The notes: generated from the sequence alone by a model not told the origin. A DNA stretch of 20,667 bases from an uncultured Eubacteriales bacterium (GCA_934615635.1 CAKTTT010000021.1:1-20667), one strand, 5' to 3'. Counted from the stretch's first letter, positions 7,324 to 15,220 are shown. Made by a program: numbers and translations.

Positions 7324-7400
7324 ATTTGGCAAAACCGGTGAAAACCGGCGACGCAAAGCTAAAGGGTCTTCGTCCACATGGACATGACAGCCAGTTGCAG
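7324..7400 (+). ncRNA. Cyclic-di-GMP-I (GEMM-I) riboswitch
   Basis: The conserved core of the class I c-di-GMP aptamer is readable: GGCAAAACC, then a hairpin closed by CCGG/CCGG with a GUGAAAA loop, then GACGCAAAGC (7350-7359), an A-rich joiner, a second hairpin around 7364-7388, and GCCAGTTGC (7390-7398). Order and spacing match GEMM-I. A sigma-A promoter is just upstream, and a hairpin with a T-tract starts within 10 bases of the aptamer, so control by transcription termination of the downstream DUF6514 gene is likely. On- or off-switch behaviour cannot be decided without folding. Confidence 0.88.
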
Positions 7401-7405
7401 CAGAC

Positions 7406-7441
7406 ACACTGACATTTTTTGATGCACAGTGTTTTTGTTTT
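7406..7441 (+). terminator. Riboswitch expression-platform terminator
   Basis: ACACTG (7406-7411) pairs with CAGTGT (7427-7432), with a further CAT/ATG pairing inside, followed by TTTTTGTTTT. It lies directly after the c-di-GMP aptamer. Confidence 0.65.
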
Positions 7442-7451
7442 ATGCCCTGTC

Positions 7452-7480
7452 AACCTGCAAGCTTTTCGCCTGCGGGTTTT
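7452..7480 (+). terminator. Second hairpin in the riboswitch leader
   Basis: AACCTGCAAGC (7452-7462) pairs with GCCTGCGGGTT (7468-7478) with one mismatch and one G-U, around the loop TTTTC, followed by a short T run. It may be a second terminator or a stabilising structure. The remaining bases to the DUF6514 start at 7552 show nothing clear. Confidence 0.5.
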
Positions 7481-7551
7481 ATGTTCCCACAAACGCTGGT
7501 TGTTGTCGGGTACAGCGCATATCACAACATATAAAGGAACAGGGTGTAAGG

Positions 7552-7782
7552 ATGGAGTATCAATTGACAACGGGCGACTTCTGTGTGGACGAAACGACCT
7601 ATACGGCTTACGGTATTCGCTACGGGGATATTTTATTTGACGATGTGACGCTGGATCGGGAGGCAATGAACGCTTTAGTGGCTCTTTGTAACCGGGAAAC
7701 CTTGTCTTGCGTCCACCTGGGAGAGGTTATAGAGGATTTTTGCGCGACGACGGAACACATAAAATGGATGAAAGCGATTTGA
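7552..7782 (+). CDS. DUF6514 family protein
   Basis: 76 aa, ATG at 7552, with AAAGGAAC about 12 bases upstream and GGGTG/AAGG nearer, so the ribosome site is imperfect. The recognisable family pattern is YTAYGIRYGDILFDDVTLDRE (split here as residues 17-37), ALVALCNRETLS (41-52) and VHLGEVIEDF (54-63). No signal peptide or membrane helix is visible; it is a small acidic cytosolic protein. Its function is unknown. The c-di-GMP-I riboswitch upstream implies that expression follows the second-messenger level, which places it in a motility, biofilm, envelope or sporulation-type response. The family call is from memory of the pattern, not from a search. Confidence 0.8.
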   Translation: MEYQLTTGDFCVDETTYTAYGIRYGDILFDDVTLDREAMNALVALCNRETLSCVHLGEVIEDFCATTEHIKWMKAI

Positions 7783-7956
7783 CGGCTGAAGGCGTCCCGC
7801 CGTTCGCGGCTGCAGGGAGAATCGGTTTTCCGGCGCGATCTGGCAGGGGGCGGTTATGTGGAAGAACGCGGCTATCGGGTTTGTGAGCGGATGCCAAGGG
7901 GAGAAGTCGATGACCTGCGTCCATTTTATCGAGAACTCAGAAAGGAGGCCCTTGGT

Positions 7957-8400
7957 ATGAATCCCGAAATCGAACTGCGGTGGCTGCGGTCGCCGGATGA
8001 TCTGACCGCGCCTTTTGCCCTGCGTATCCGCGTGTTCTGCGACGAACAGGGATACGCGCGGGAGATGGAACTGGATGGAACGGACGATACGGCTTGGCAT
8101 TTGCTGCTGTTGGCCGACGGAACGCCGGCGGGAACCGGGCGGCTGTATTGGCGCAGCGCGGAGGAAGGCTGTATGGGAATCGGCCGTTTGGCGGTGGATC
8201 AGGTGTGGCGCGGCCACGGCTTCGGCAGCATACTGGTGAAGGAAATGGAAAAAAGGGCAGAAAGGATGGGAGCCTCTACTCTCCTTTTGGATGCGCAAAC
8301 ACGTGCCATCGGCTTCTATGAGAAGCTGGGCTATGCTGTTTGTGGGGAGGAACATATGGACGGTCATGTGCCGCACAAAATGATGAAAAAGCGTCTGTGA
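7957..8400 (+). CDS. GNAT family N-acetyltransferase (YjcF/ElaA-like)
   Basis: 147 aa from ATG 7957, chosen because AAAGGAGG (7941-7948) sits 8 bases upstream; a GTG at 7858 in the same frame has no comparable site. The N-terminal FALRIRVFCDEQG (20-32) and AWHLLLLADGTPAGTGRLY (split about 46-64) resemble the YjcF group. IGRLAV and the acetyl-CoA-binding motif QVWRGHGFG (82-90) follow, then AIGFYEKLGY. It probably transfers an acetyl group to a small amine; the substrate is unknown. It follows the DUF6514 gene in the same frame with 174 bases between, so it may be co-transcribed and also come under the riboswitch. No terminator is visible after it. Confidence 0.88.
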   Translation: MNPEIELRWLRSPDDLTAPFALRIRVFCDEQGYAREMELDGTDDTAWHLLLLADGTPAGTGRLYWRSAEEGCMGIGRLAVDQVWRGHGFGSILVKEMEKRAERMGASTLLLDAQTRAIGFYEKLGYAVCGEEHMDGHVPHKMMKKRL

Positions 8401-8433
8401 GTTCATATCACACAAAAAGATTTTTTATACCTC

Positions 8434-8461
8434 TTGACAATATAGCATAAAATGATAAAAT
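8434..8461 (+). promoter_or_regulatory. Possible distal promoter upstream of rnpB
   Basis: A perfect TTGACA (8434-8439) and TAAAAT (8456-8461) are 16 bases apart. No gene starts between it and rnpB, so it may be a second rnpB promoter. Bases 8462-8540 show nothing else. Confidence 0.5.
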
Positions 8462-8540
8462 AAGACATCATCTGTCAAAAAACAGCCTATAATCAGGCGG
8501 GAGTCTGCTTCTCATTTCTCTGAAAATCCGACCTGGTTCA

Positions 8541-8569
8541 TTGACAAACGCTCTGTTTTGCTTTAAAAT
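8541..8569 (+). promoter_or_regulatory. Sigma-A promoter of rnpB
   Basis: TTGACA (8541-8546) and TAAAAT (8564-8569) are 17 bases apart. The start point would be near 8576, at the first base of the RNase P RNA P1 helix. Confidence 0.82.
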
Positions 8570-8576
8570 GATGCCA

Positions 8577-8937
8577 TGAGCGGACCGGGCAGTCGCGTGC
8601 TGGCTCTCAGCATGAGGAAAGTCCGAGCTCCACAGGGCGGGATAACGGCTAACGGCCGCCGGGGGCGACCCCAGGGAAAGTGCAACAGAGATATACCGCC
8701 GCTGACCGCGGTAAGGCTGCCTTATCGCAGTTACGGTAAGGGTGGAAAGGCGAGGTAAGAGCTCACCGGCACACAGGAGACTGTGTGGCCCTGCAAACCC
8801 TATCCGGTGCAACGCCGACAGAAGCGATACATTGGCCCGATGTGCTTCGAAAGGCGGCTTGAGCCATATGGCAACATATGGTCGAGATAGATGACTGTCC
8901 AAGACAGAACTCGGCTTATAGGTCCGCTCATTTTTTT
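8577..8937 (+). ncRNA. rnpB: RNase P RNA, type A
   Basis: The catalytic RNA of RNase P, which removes 5' leaders from pre-tRNA. Terminal helix P1 is formed by TGAGCGGACC (8577-8586) and GGTCCGCTCA (8921-8930). Conserved region I reads GAGGAAAGTCC (from 8614), AGTGCAACAGAGATATACCG lies at about 8679-8698, and the 3' conserved region has AGATAGATGACTG and ACAGAACTCGGCTTATAG. The overall organisation fits ancestral type A. Seven T residues follow P1 directly and may help end transcription; a stronger separate hairpin is at 8967-9000. Confidence 0.95.
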
Positions 8938-8966
8938 ATCGAAAAGATCTTGAGGAGATCATGCAG

Positions 8967-9003
8967 CAGGCGTCCCGTATGTCATCATACGGGACGCCTG
9001 TTT
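8967..9003 (+). terminator. 15-bp hairpin between rnpB and the ABC-DUF1854 operon
   Basis: CAGGCGTCCCGTATG (8967-8981) and CATACGGGACGCCTG (8986-9000) are perfect complements around TCAT, followed by TTTGTCC. The stem is very strong but the T-tract short, so it may act as the rnpB terminator with some read-through into the operon at 9052, for which no convincing promoter of its own is visible. Confidence 0.65.
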
Positions 9004-9051
9004 GTCCCTTAACGGGGGTTAAGGATAATCTGGGGAGGAGGTAATGGAAGA

Positions 9052-11394
9052 ATGGAAGTGGAGAAAGCGGTTGATCTGCCCAAGGGGTTGGCTGCATCGC
9101 TTGCGGAACGTGGGCTGAAGCTGGAGCCGCTGGCCTACGCCTGCGCCAACATCACAGCGGAGGGGGAACTGCGCACCTCTCATTTGATTTTAGAGCGGGA
9201 GCGCCTGATTTTTGCCGTAGGGAAGTTTTCGGATGAAATGGCTTTCACCGGCGCCCAACGAAAGCCACGGGTTCTTCGTCCGGAGGATATAGGGGAAATC
9301 TATATTTATCCTTTAGAGGAGCTGCAGAAGCCTCAGCTTCTCAATCAGATCGTCGGCGGCTTGCTGGTGATGGAGATCAAGGGGGTAGAAACCTGGGTAT
9401 GCCGCTTTACCAGCGACAAAATGCGGGAAATGCGGCGCTTTTTGGATTGCCTCCAGCGTCTGCTCCAGCCTCTGCCGGGAAACAGCGGCGGAGAAGATGC
9501 GGAGGGGAGAGGTCCCCGTGAGGAGGGCGCTCTCAAATGCTGTCCCAAATGCGGACTTCCCTATCCGGAACAGGAACGGGCTATCTGTCCCCGGTGCATG
9601 GAAAAACGGACGGTGTTTATGCGGATCCTGTCCTACTTCAGGGAATACCGCTGGCGGGTAGCGGTCATGCTGCTGTGCATCCTCCTCTCCGGCGTATTCA
9701 ACGCCTTGTGGCCCTATCTGTCGGGCACGGTCCTTTATGATCGGGTGTTGGCCAAGGATGCGGCTTTTGCTTCCTCCTTGGGGGCTGGTGGGAATTTTCT
9801 GCTGCTGCTGGGAGTATTGACGCTGGTATTGGCGGTGGTCAAGCTGCTGCAGCAGCTCACCGGGGTTATTCACGGCCGTATGACCGCTTTCATGGTTCCC
9901 GGAGTGGTCTGCAAGCTGAAAAACAGTGTTTTCGCCTCCCTGCAGAAGCTGTCCATCGGTTTCTTTACCCGGCGGCAGACCGGAAGCCTTATGCAGCGGG
10001 TGAACAACGATGCCAATGAAGTCATGCACTTCTTCATTGACGGTATTCCTTATCTGCTCTTTAATATCCTGACGATTCTGGTGACGGCCTTCGTTATGTT
10101 CAGTATGAACTGGAAGCTGGCGATCGCCGCCCTGTGTATGCTGCCGCCGCTGGTTTTCGTCAGCTATTATCTGCTGCCGCGGATCTGGCACGCCCACGGC
10201 CGGCGAGCCAGGGTCACCCGCTCCATGTATTCCGCCCTCAACGACTCCTTTACCGGGGCGCGGGTAGTGCGGGCTTTCGGCAAGGAGGAGAACGAGAACA
10301 GGCGTTTTAGCAGGAACAACGACCGGGTGCGGGATGCGGAGCTTTCGGTGGTACGCTATCGAAACGGGTTTGATCTGGCCTATTCGGTGGTGCGGGATAT
10401 CCCCACCGTCATGATCTGGAGTCTCGGCGCCTTGCTGATCCTTTACCATCCGGGGCAGTTCTCCTATGGCCAGTTGATCACCTTTGTGGGATATCTTGGT
10501 ATGCTGCAGGGGCCGATGGATTTCTTTTCCCATGTCTTCCAATGGTGGGCGGGAAGCATGAATTCCGCTCAGCGTATCTTTGAAATCATCGATTCCCAGC
10601 CGGAAATAGTGGAAAGCGAATCGCCTTTACAGGTGAAGCTCAGGGGGGATATCGAGCTGCGCCATGTGAATTTCAGCTATGAGCCGAACAAGCCGGTGCT
10701 GCAGGACGTGAGCTTTTCCATCAAAGCTGGCGAGATGCTGGGGATTGTGGGCCGCTCCGGCGCGGGAAAATCCACCTTGGTGAATCTGATCTCCCGACTT
10801 TACGATGCGGACAGCGGCCAGATCCTGCTGGACGGGGTGGATATACGGGAGCTCTCCTTTTCCTCCCTGCGAGGCGCGGTGGCCATGGTGAGCCAGGAAA
10901 CCTATATTTTTATGGGGACGGTGGCGGAAAATATCGCCTATGCCCGGCCGGACGCCACCCGTGATGAAATCGTGGAGGCGGCCATCGCCGCCAGCGCCCA
11001 CCCCTTTATCTGCCGTTTGCCGGATGGATACGACACAGTGATCGGCGCCGGAGGGCGGAACCTGTCCGGCGGGGAACGGCAGCGGCTGTCTATTGCCCGG
11101 GCAATATTGGCGAATCCGCAGATCCTGGTATTGGATGAGGCCACGGCCTCGGTGGACACGGAAACCGAACGGTCGATCCAGGCCTCTCTCGATCAACTGG
11201 TGAAAGGGAGAACCACCATTTCCATTGCCCATCGGCTCTCCACCCTGCGGGGGGCGGACCGGCTGATTGTCCTGGATAACGGCCGAGTGGCGGAAAGCGG
11301 TACCCATGCGGAGCTGGTGGCGCAAAAGGGGATTTATTATAAGCTGTTGCAGCTTCAATCCAAGGCGCTGGCAATGAGGGGAGTGGGAGAATAA
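9052..11394 (+). CDS. ABC exporter with N-terminal PH-like region and zinc ribbon (first of pair)
   Basis: 780 aa, about 180 longer than an ordinary half-exporter. The ATG at 9052 has GGAGGAGG (9034-9041) 10 bases upstream. Residues 1-140 are a strand-rich soluble region resembling bacterial PH-like folds (LILERERLIFAVG, EIYIYPLEE, LLVMEIKG, WVCRFTS). A linker leads to a zinc ribbon C164-x2-C167-x11-C179-x2-C182. A six-helix membrane domain (about 200-505) and an NBD follow: Walker A GRSGAGKS (567-574), Q615, LSGGE (671-675), Walker B ILVLDE (691-696) and H727. All catalytic residues are intact. The next gene, DUF1854, overlaps by one base (TAATG). The substrate is unknown; the PH-like label is inferred from pattern only. 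Confidence 0.92.
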   Translation: MEVEKAVDLPKGLAASLAERGLKLEPLAYACANITAEGELRTSHLILERERLIFAVGKFSDEMAFTGAQRKPRVLRPEDIGEIYIYPLEELQKPQLLNQIVGGLLVMEIKGVETWVCRFTSDKMREMRRFLDCLQRLLQPLPGNSGGEDAEGRGPREEGALKCCPKCGLPYPEQERAICPRCMEKRTVFMRILSYFREYRWRVAVMLLCILLSGVFNALWPYLSGTVLYDRVLAKDAAFASSLGAGGNFLLLLGVLTLVLAVVKLLQQLTGVIHGRMTAFMVPGVVCKLKNSVFASLQKLSIGFFTRRQTGSLMQRVNNDANEVMHFFIDGIPYLLFNILTILVTAFVMFSMNWKLAIAALCMLPPLVFVSYYLLPRIWHAHGRRARVTRSMYSALNDSFTGARVVRAFGKEENENRRFSRNNDRVRDAELSVVRYRNGFDLAYSVVRDIPTVMIWSLGALLILYHPGQFSYGQLITFVGYLGMLQGPMDFFSHVFQWWAGSMNSAQRIFEIIDSQPEIVESESPLQVKLRGDIELRHVNFSYEPNKPVLQDVSFSIKAGEMLGIVGRSGAGKSTLVNLISRLYDADSGQILLDGVDIRELSFSSLRGAVAMVSQETYIFMGTVAENIAYARPDATRDEIVEAAIAASAHPFICRLPDGYDTVIGAGGRNLSGGERQRLSIARAILANPQILVLDEATASVDTETERSIQASLDQLVKGRTTISIAHRLSTLRGADRLIVLDNGRVAESGTHAELVAQKGIYYKLLQLQSKALAMRGVGE

Positions 11395-11957
11395 TGGAAA
11401 TCATGGACAGGAAAGGACCGGAAGCCGACGTTCTGGAGCAAGAGAAGAAGGCGGTGGCGGATATCATCGCCATCAAGCCCATCACCAGGGATAACGCGGT
11501 CTTCCGACGGACGGAGGGCGGCTTTGTCAGCCTGGAATACGACGGGAAACAGTACGCCCGGGTGGCGGTGCATCGCTGTTTTCCCTTTTCCGATCCCACC
11601 CGGTACATATCCATCCGGGAGCCGGAGAACGACGGGAGGGAAATCGGCCTGATCCGGGATTTGCAGGATCTGGATAAGGAAACCCGGACCATGCTGGAGG
11701 AACAGATGGCGCTGCGGTATTTTACTCCGCAGATTCAGCGGATCCGGGACATCAAGGAGGAATACGGGTATTCCTATTGGGAGGTTGTCACGGATAAGGG
11801 CGCCTGCCGCTTCACCGTTCGGATGGGCACCGGCAACGTCTATCCCATCGGCCCCAACCGGTATCTGGTGAACGATCTGGACGGCAACCGGTTCGAAATA
11901 CCGGATCTTTACAAGCTGACGCCGCGGGAAATCAAAAAGCTGGATCTGTTTATCTGA
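11394..11957 (+). CDS. DUF1854 family protein
   Basis: 187 aa, translationally coupled to the preceding exporter through TAATG, with GGGGAG in the end of that gene as a ribosome site. The family pattern is visible: VHRCFPFSDPTRYISI (59-74), EIGLIRDLQDLD (83-94), LALRYFTPQI-like segment MALRYFTPQIQRI (105-117), YWEVVTDKGACRFTVR (128-143) and YLVNDLDGNRFEIPDL (157-172). No signal peptide or membrane helix is seen, so it is cytosolic. From memory, DUF1854 genes are repeatedly found beside ABC transporters, and in proteobacteria near cyanophycin genes; no cyanophycin synthetase is in this window. Its place between two exporters suggests an accessory or coupling subunit, which is inference. Confidence 0.85.
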   Translation: MEIMDRKGPEADVLEQEKKAVADIIAIKPITRDNAVFRRTEGGFVSLEYDGKQYARVAVHRCFPFSDPTRYISIREPENDGREIGLIRDLQDLDKETRTMLEEQMALRYFTPQIQRIRDIKEEYGYSYWEVVTDKGACRFTVRMGTGNVYPIGPNRYLVNDLDGNRFEIPDLYKLTPREIKKLDLFI

Positions 11958-11985
11958 CGATTTCGTGGAAGAGAGGGGGGAGCTC

Positions 11986-14205
11986 ATGAATCTGCGTTTT
12001 ACCCTGCCGGAACGGGAGGGAGCGTTGTTTTCCGCTCTTTGCAGGGGAGAAAAACTGATATACTGCGTGCCGTTTGACCTGCATGACGACGGCAGCTACT
12101 GCGCGGACGGCTGGATCGCCGTCACCAAGGACCGGCTGCTGGTGATGACCGACGGCGATGTCACGGCGGATCTTGCTCTGACCAAAACCGACGAGATCCT
12201 TTGTATAGCACAGGTGGACAATGGTCTGCTTGCCGCAAGAAGGGCGGGAGAGGACACCCTGCTCTGCCGTTTCAGTATGCAGCACATGGTGCGAGAATCC
12301 TATGTGGCCCGGGGCGCCTCCGCGTTTTGCCGCGGGGACGGCCGAGAGGTGGTGAGCAAAGAGCGGGAGCGGCGCTGTTTCCGTTGCGGCCGGGTGCTTC
12401 CCGGCACCAGCATCTGTCCCCGCTGCGACGGGCGGGGAAGAAGTATGCGGCGATTTTTGGATCTTTGCAGGCCCTATATCCTGCCGCTGTTGGCCATCGT
12501 TCTGATGATGGCGGCCATATCCGCCATTACCATCGGCCAGCAGTATATCCAGCGGGATTTCGTCAACAACGTGCTGGTTCCCGCCAAGGGGACGGCGGGC
12601 AATGTGCTGGCCTTTTTCGGCGTGATGTCCGGGACGGTGCTTCTCTCCCTGGCGCTGTCCATAGGGCGCACCTTCTGGACAAACAGCCTGGGCACCCGCA
12701 TCAGCCGGGATCTGCGGGCGAAGGTGTTCGAAAAGATCAATTCCCTTTCCCTCTCCTTTATGGACAGCCATCGCCCGGGCGAGCTGATGAACCGGGTGGT
12801 GGAGGATTCCGGAAGGGTCCGCCAGTTCATGGAGGATGTGTTCGCCGGGATGTTTACCCAGCTTTTCACCATGATCGGCGCTTGCGTGGTGATGCTCACC
12901 ATCGATTGGAAAATCGCGCTGCTCACCGTATGCCTGGTTCCCGCCGCCGCCCTTCTGGTGAGGCTGTTCCACAAGAAGGAAAAGCGGTTATGGCGGCAGC
13001 AATGGCGCTTCAATGACCAGGTGAACAACCGCCTGCAGGATGTGCTGTCAGGCATCCGGGTGGTGAAATCCTTCGGTCAGGAGGAGCGGGAAACCAGACG
13101 GTTTCAGGAATACACCCAGCGGCTGATGACCATCCAGCGCCGTAACGAAATTTTCTGGGCGACGCTGTATCCCTTCGTGACCCTGCTGCTGACCATGGGC
13201 AGCTTTTTCGTAATCTATTTCGGCGGCGCCGATGTTCTGGGCGGCCGTATGACGCCGGGCGAGCTGGTGCAGTTTGTAGCCTACGCCGGTATGCTCTTCG
13301 GCCCGCTGGGGTTTATGACCCGGATGCCCCGGATGATTATGCAGTTGGTCACCTCGCTGGAACGCATCTACGATATTCTGGACGAGCAGCCGGAGGTGAA
13401 CGAACGCCCGGAGGCGGAAAACCGGGAGATCGCGGGGAAGGTGGAATTCCAGGACGTCACCTTCGGCTACAAATCCTATCTGCCGGTACTGGAGCATGTC
13501 AGCTTTACCGTGGAACCCGGCGAGATGATCGGCTTAGTGGGCCCTTCCGGCGCGGGAAAATCCACCCTGATCAATCTGATCATGAGACTGTACGATGTGG
13601 ATGACGGCAGCCTGCTGTTGGATGGACGGGATATCCGGGACTATGCTGTGGACAGCCTGCATCGGCAGATCGGCGTCGTGCTGCAGGAAACCTTCCTTTT
13701 TTCCGGCACGATCTACGACAATATCCGCTATGCCAAGCCGGAGGCGGATCCACAGGAGATTATCCGGGCGGCCAAAATGGCGAACGCCCACGATTTTATC
13801 GTGCGGTTCCCCGATGGATACGATACCTATGTGGGGGAATCCGGCTATACCCTGTCCGGCGGGGAACGGCAGCGGATTGCCATCGCCCGGGCGATTCTGC
13901 ATGATCCCCGGCTGCTGATTCTGGACGAAGCCACTAGCAGCCTGGATACCGAAACAGAGTACCAGATTCAGGAGGCGCTGGGCCGCCTGACCAAGGGCCG
14001 CACCACCTTTGCCATTGCCCACCGCCTTTCCACCCTGCGGAACGCGGACCGTATTGTGGTGATCGATCATCACACCGTCGCGGAATCCGGCACCCATTAT
14101 GAGCTGATGAAGAAAAAGGGCATTTATTACGGGCTGGTCATGGCACAACTGGAGATGCATAAAATCGAGCCCAAAACAAAAGCGGCATTGCCGAAGGTGG
14201 AGTAA
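11986..14205 (+). CDS. ABC exporter with N-terminal PH-like region and zinc ribbon (second of pair)
   Basis: 739 aa from ATG 11986, preceded by AGGGGGG (11974-11980); a GTG at 11965 lacks a ribosome site. Residues 1-110 are strand-rich and resemble the start of the sister exporter (GWIAVTKDRLLVMTDG, then TLLCRFS). A zinc ribbon C131-x2-C134-x9-C144-x2-C147 follows, then the membrane domain (about 160-460) and NBD: Walker A GPSGAGKS (519-526), Q567, LSGGE (623-627), Walker B LLILDE (643-648) and H679. Both ATP sites of a complex with the 9052-11394 product would be catalytically competent, unlike the minus-strand pair. It starts 28 bases after the DUF1854 stop, making a three-gene operon. A heterodimer is likely; two homodimers remain possible. 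Confidence 0.92.
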   Translation: MNLRFTLPEREGALFSALCRGEKLIYCVPFDLHDDGSYCADGWIAVTKDRLLVMTDGDVTADLALTKTDEILCIAQVDNGLLAARRAGEDTLLCRFSMQHMVRESYVARGASAFCRGDGREVVSKERERRCFRCGRVLPGTSICPRCDGRGRSMRRFLDLCRPYILPLLAIVLMMAAISAITIGQQYIQRDFVNNVLVPAKGTAGNVLAFFGVMSGTVLLSLALSIGRTFWTNSLGTRISRDLRAKVFEKINSLSLSFMDSHRPGELMNRVVEDSGRVRQFMEDVFAGMFTQLFTMIGACVVMLTIDWKIALLTVCLVPAAALLVRLFHKKEKRLWRQQWRFNDQVNNRLQDVLSGIRVVKSFGQEERETRRFQEYTQRLMTIQRRNEIFWATLYPFVTLLLTMGSFFVIYFGGADVLGGRMTPGELVQFVAYAGMLFGPLGFMTRMPRMIMQLVTSLERIYDILDEQPEVNERPEAENREIAGKVEFQDVTFGYKSYLPVLEHVSFTVEPGEMIGLVGPSGAGKSTLINLIMRLYDVDDGSLLLDGRDIRDYAVDSLHRQIGVVLQETFLFSGTIYDNIRYAKPEADPQEIIRAAKMANAHDFIVRFPDGYDTYVGESGYTLSGGERQRIAIARAILHDPRLLILDEATSSLDTETEYQIQEALGRLTKGRTTFAIAHRLSTLRNADRIVVIDHHTVAESGTHYELMKKKGIYYGLVMAQLEMHKIEPKTKAALPKVE

Positions 14206-14230
14206 AACGCGTTTAATCTAGGCCGCATGA

Positions 14231-14271
14231 ACCAAGCCCTCCCACCAATTTTTTTGGTGGGAGGGCTTGGT
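14231..14271. terminator. 18-bp perfect hairpin between ABC operon and nagB
   Basis: ACCAAGCCCTCCCACCAA (14231-14248) is fully complementary to 14254-14271 around a TTTTT loop. It lies between convergent genes. Neither side carries a T-tract after the stem, so it may act as a 3' stabiliser or as a terminator of non-standard form. Confidence 0.55.
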
Positions 14272-14319
14272 GCTGTCTACAGATGTGTACAGAATAATCA
14301 AGCTTAATCAGGCGGGCGT

Positions 14320-15045
14320 TCAAAGCAGAGAGGCCGCTGCCTGATCCAGCATGACGGTAACACAGGGATGCAGCTGCAACACGGAGGCGGGGCAGAGGGG
14401 AGTCACAGGGCCGTCCACCATTGCCTTCACCGCCTGGGCTTTATCCCTTCCAGTGGCGATAAGCACGATGGATTTGGCCTTCATGATAGAGCCTATCCCC
14501 ATAGTAAGCGCCTGGCGCGGCACCTCGTCCACGCTGGAAAAGAAGCGGGTATTGGCTTCTATGGTGCTCTCGGTCAAGTCCACAACATGAGTCACGGGGG
14601 AAAAGCTGTCGGAAGGCTCGTTGAAAGCAATATGGCCATTCCGGCCGATGCCCAGAATCTGGAGATCGATGCCTCCGGCGGCGGCAATCATTTCCTCATA
14701 AGCGCGGCATTCCGCCGCAGGGTCCGCCGTTTTGCCTGAAAGGACATGGATATGAGTAGGGGATACGTTGATATGCTGGAAAAGCTGTTCCATCATGAAG
14801 GCATAATAGCTTTGCTCATGTTCCTGGGAGAGGCCCACATATTCATCCAAATTAAAGGTGGTAACACCGGAAAAATCCACAGCGCCGGCACGGTACAGCT
14901 CGATCATCCTTTGATAAGTGGGAATAGGGGTAGAGCCGGTGGCAAGCCCCAAAACCGCCCTGGGCTTCATAATGACGCAGGCGGCAAAAAGGGAAGCGGC
15001 GGCGGTCCCGATGGCTTCTTTGCTTTCATAAACCTTCACGATCAT
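14320..15045 (-). CDS. nagB: Glucosamine-6-phosphate deaminase NagB
   Basis: 241 aa, the usual family length. It converts glucosamine-6-phosphate to fructose-6-phosphate and ammonia, feeding amino sugars into glycolysis. Motifs: GLATGSTPIPTY (phosphate loop), FNLDEYVGL with the catalytic Asp, and GIGRNGHIAFNEP with the His and Glu of the active site; Asn replaces the Asp of the E. coli enzyme, as in Gram-positive NagB proteins. The ATG at 15045 has AAGGAG (15057-15062) 11 bases upstream; an in-frame TTG at 15069 is rejected. It stands alone, without nagA or a transporter nearby. No operator was recognised. Confidence 0.95.
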   Translation of the reverse strand: MIVKVYESKEAIGTAAASLFAACVIMKPRAVLGLATGSTPIPTYQRMIELYRAGAVDFSGVTTFNLDEYVGLSQEHEQSYYAFMMEQLFQHINVSPTHIHVLSGKTADPAAECRAYEEMIAAAGGIDLQILGIGRNGHIAFNEPSDSFSPVTHVVDLTESTIEANTRFFSSVDEVPRQALTMGIGSIMKAKSIVLIATGRDKAQAVKAMVDGPVTPLCPASVLQLHPCVTVMLDQAAASLL

Positions 15046-15164
15046 AGCAAAAGCATCTCCTTCGTTCAATTATGGGTCTATTATCCGCTATTCAGAAGGG
15101 AATTACCATATACTTTCGGACATTTTTTTATCGGTAAAAAGCATTTATGCTCTTGTAGGCAGAA

Positions 15165-15198
15165 CAAGAGCCCATCTGTATGTGCAGATGGGCTCTTG
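15165..15198. terminator. 14-bp hairpin between nagB and cotJC
   Basis: CAAGAGCCCATCTG (15165-15178) and CAGATGGGCTCTTG (15185-15198) are perfect complements around 6 bases. It lies just past the cotJC stop, so it probably ends the minus-strand cotJ transcript, although the T-tract is short. A GCTCTTG at 15149-15155 can also pair with 15165-15171. The rest of 15070-15220 shows nothing clear. Confidence 0.6.
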
Positions 15199-15220
15199 CG
15201 TATGAAGGCGGAGCGCCTGT

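Noticed and set aside
7136..7666. 176-codon minus-strand open frame over the riboswitch region
   Set aside because: It covers the antisense of the promoter, riboswitch and start of the DUF6514 gene and shows no domain or ribosome site.
9313..10542. 409-codon minus-strand open frame
   Set aside because: It lies fully antisense to the first zinc-ribbon exporter, with His/Gln/Gly-rich translation and no recognisable motif.
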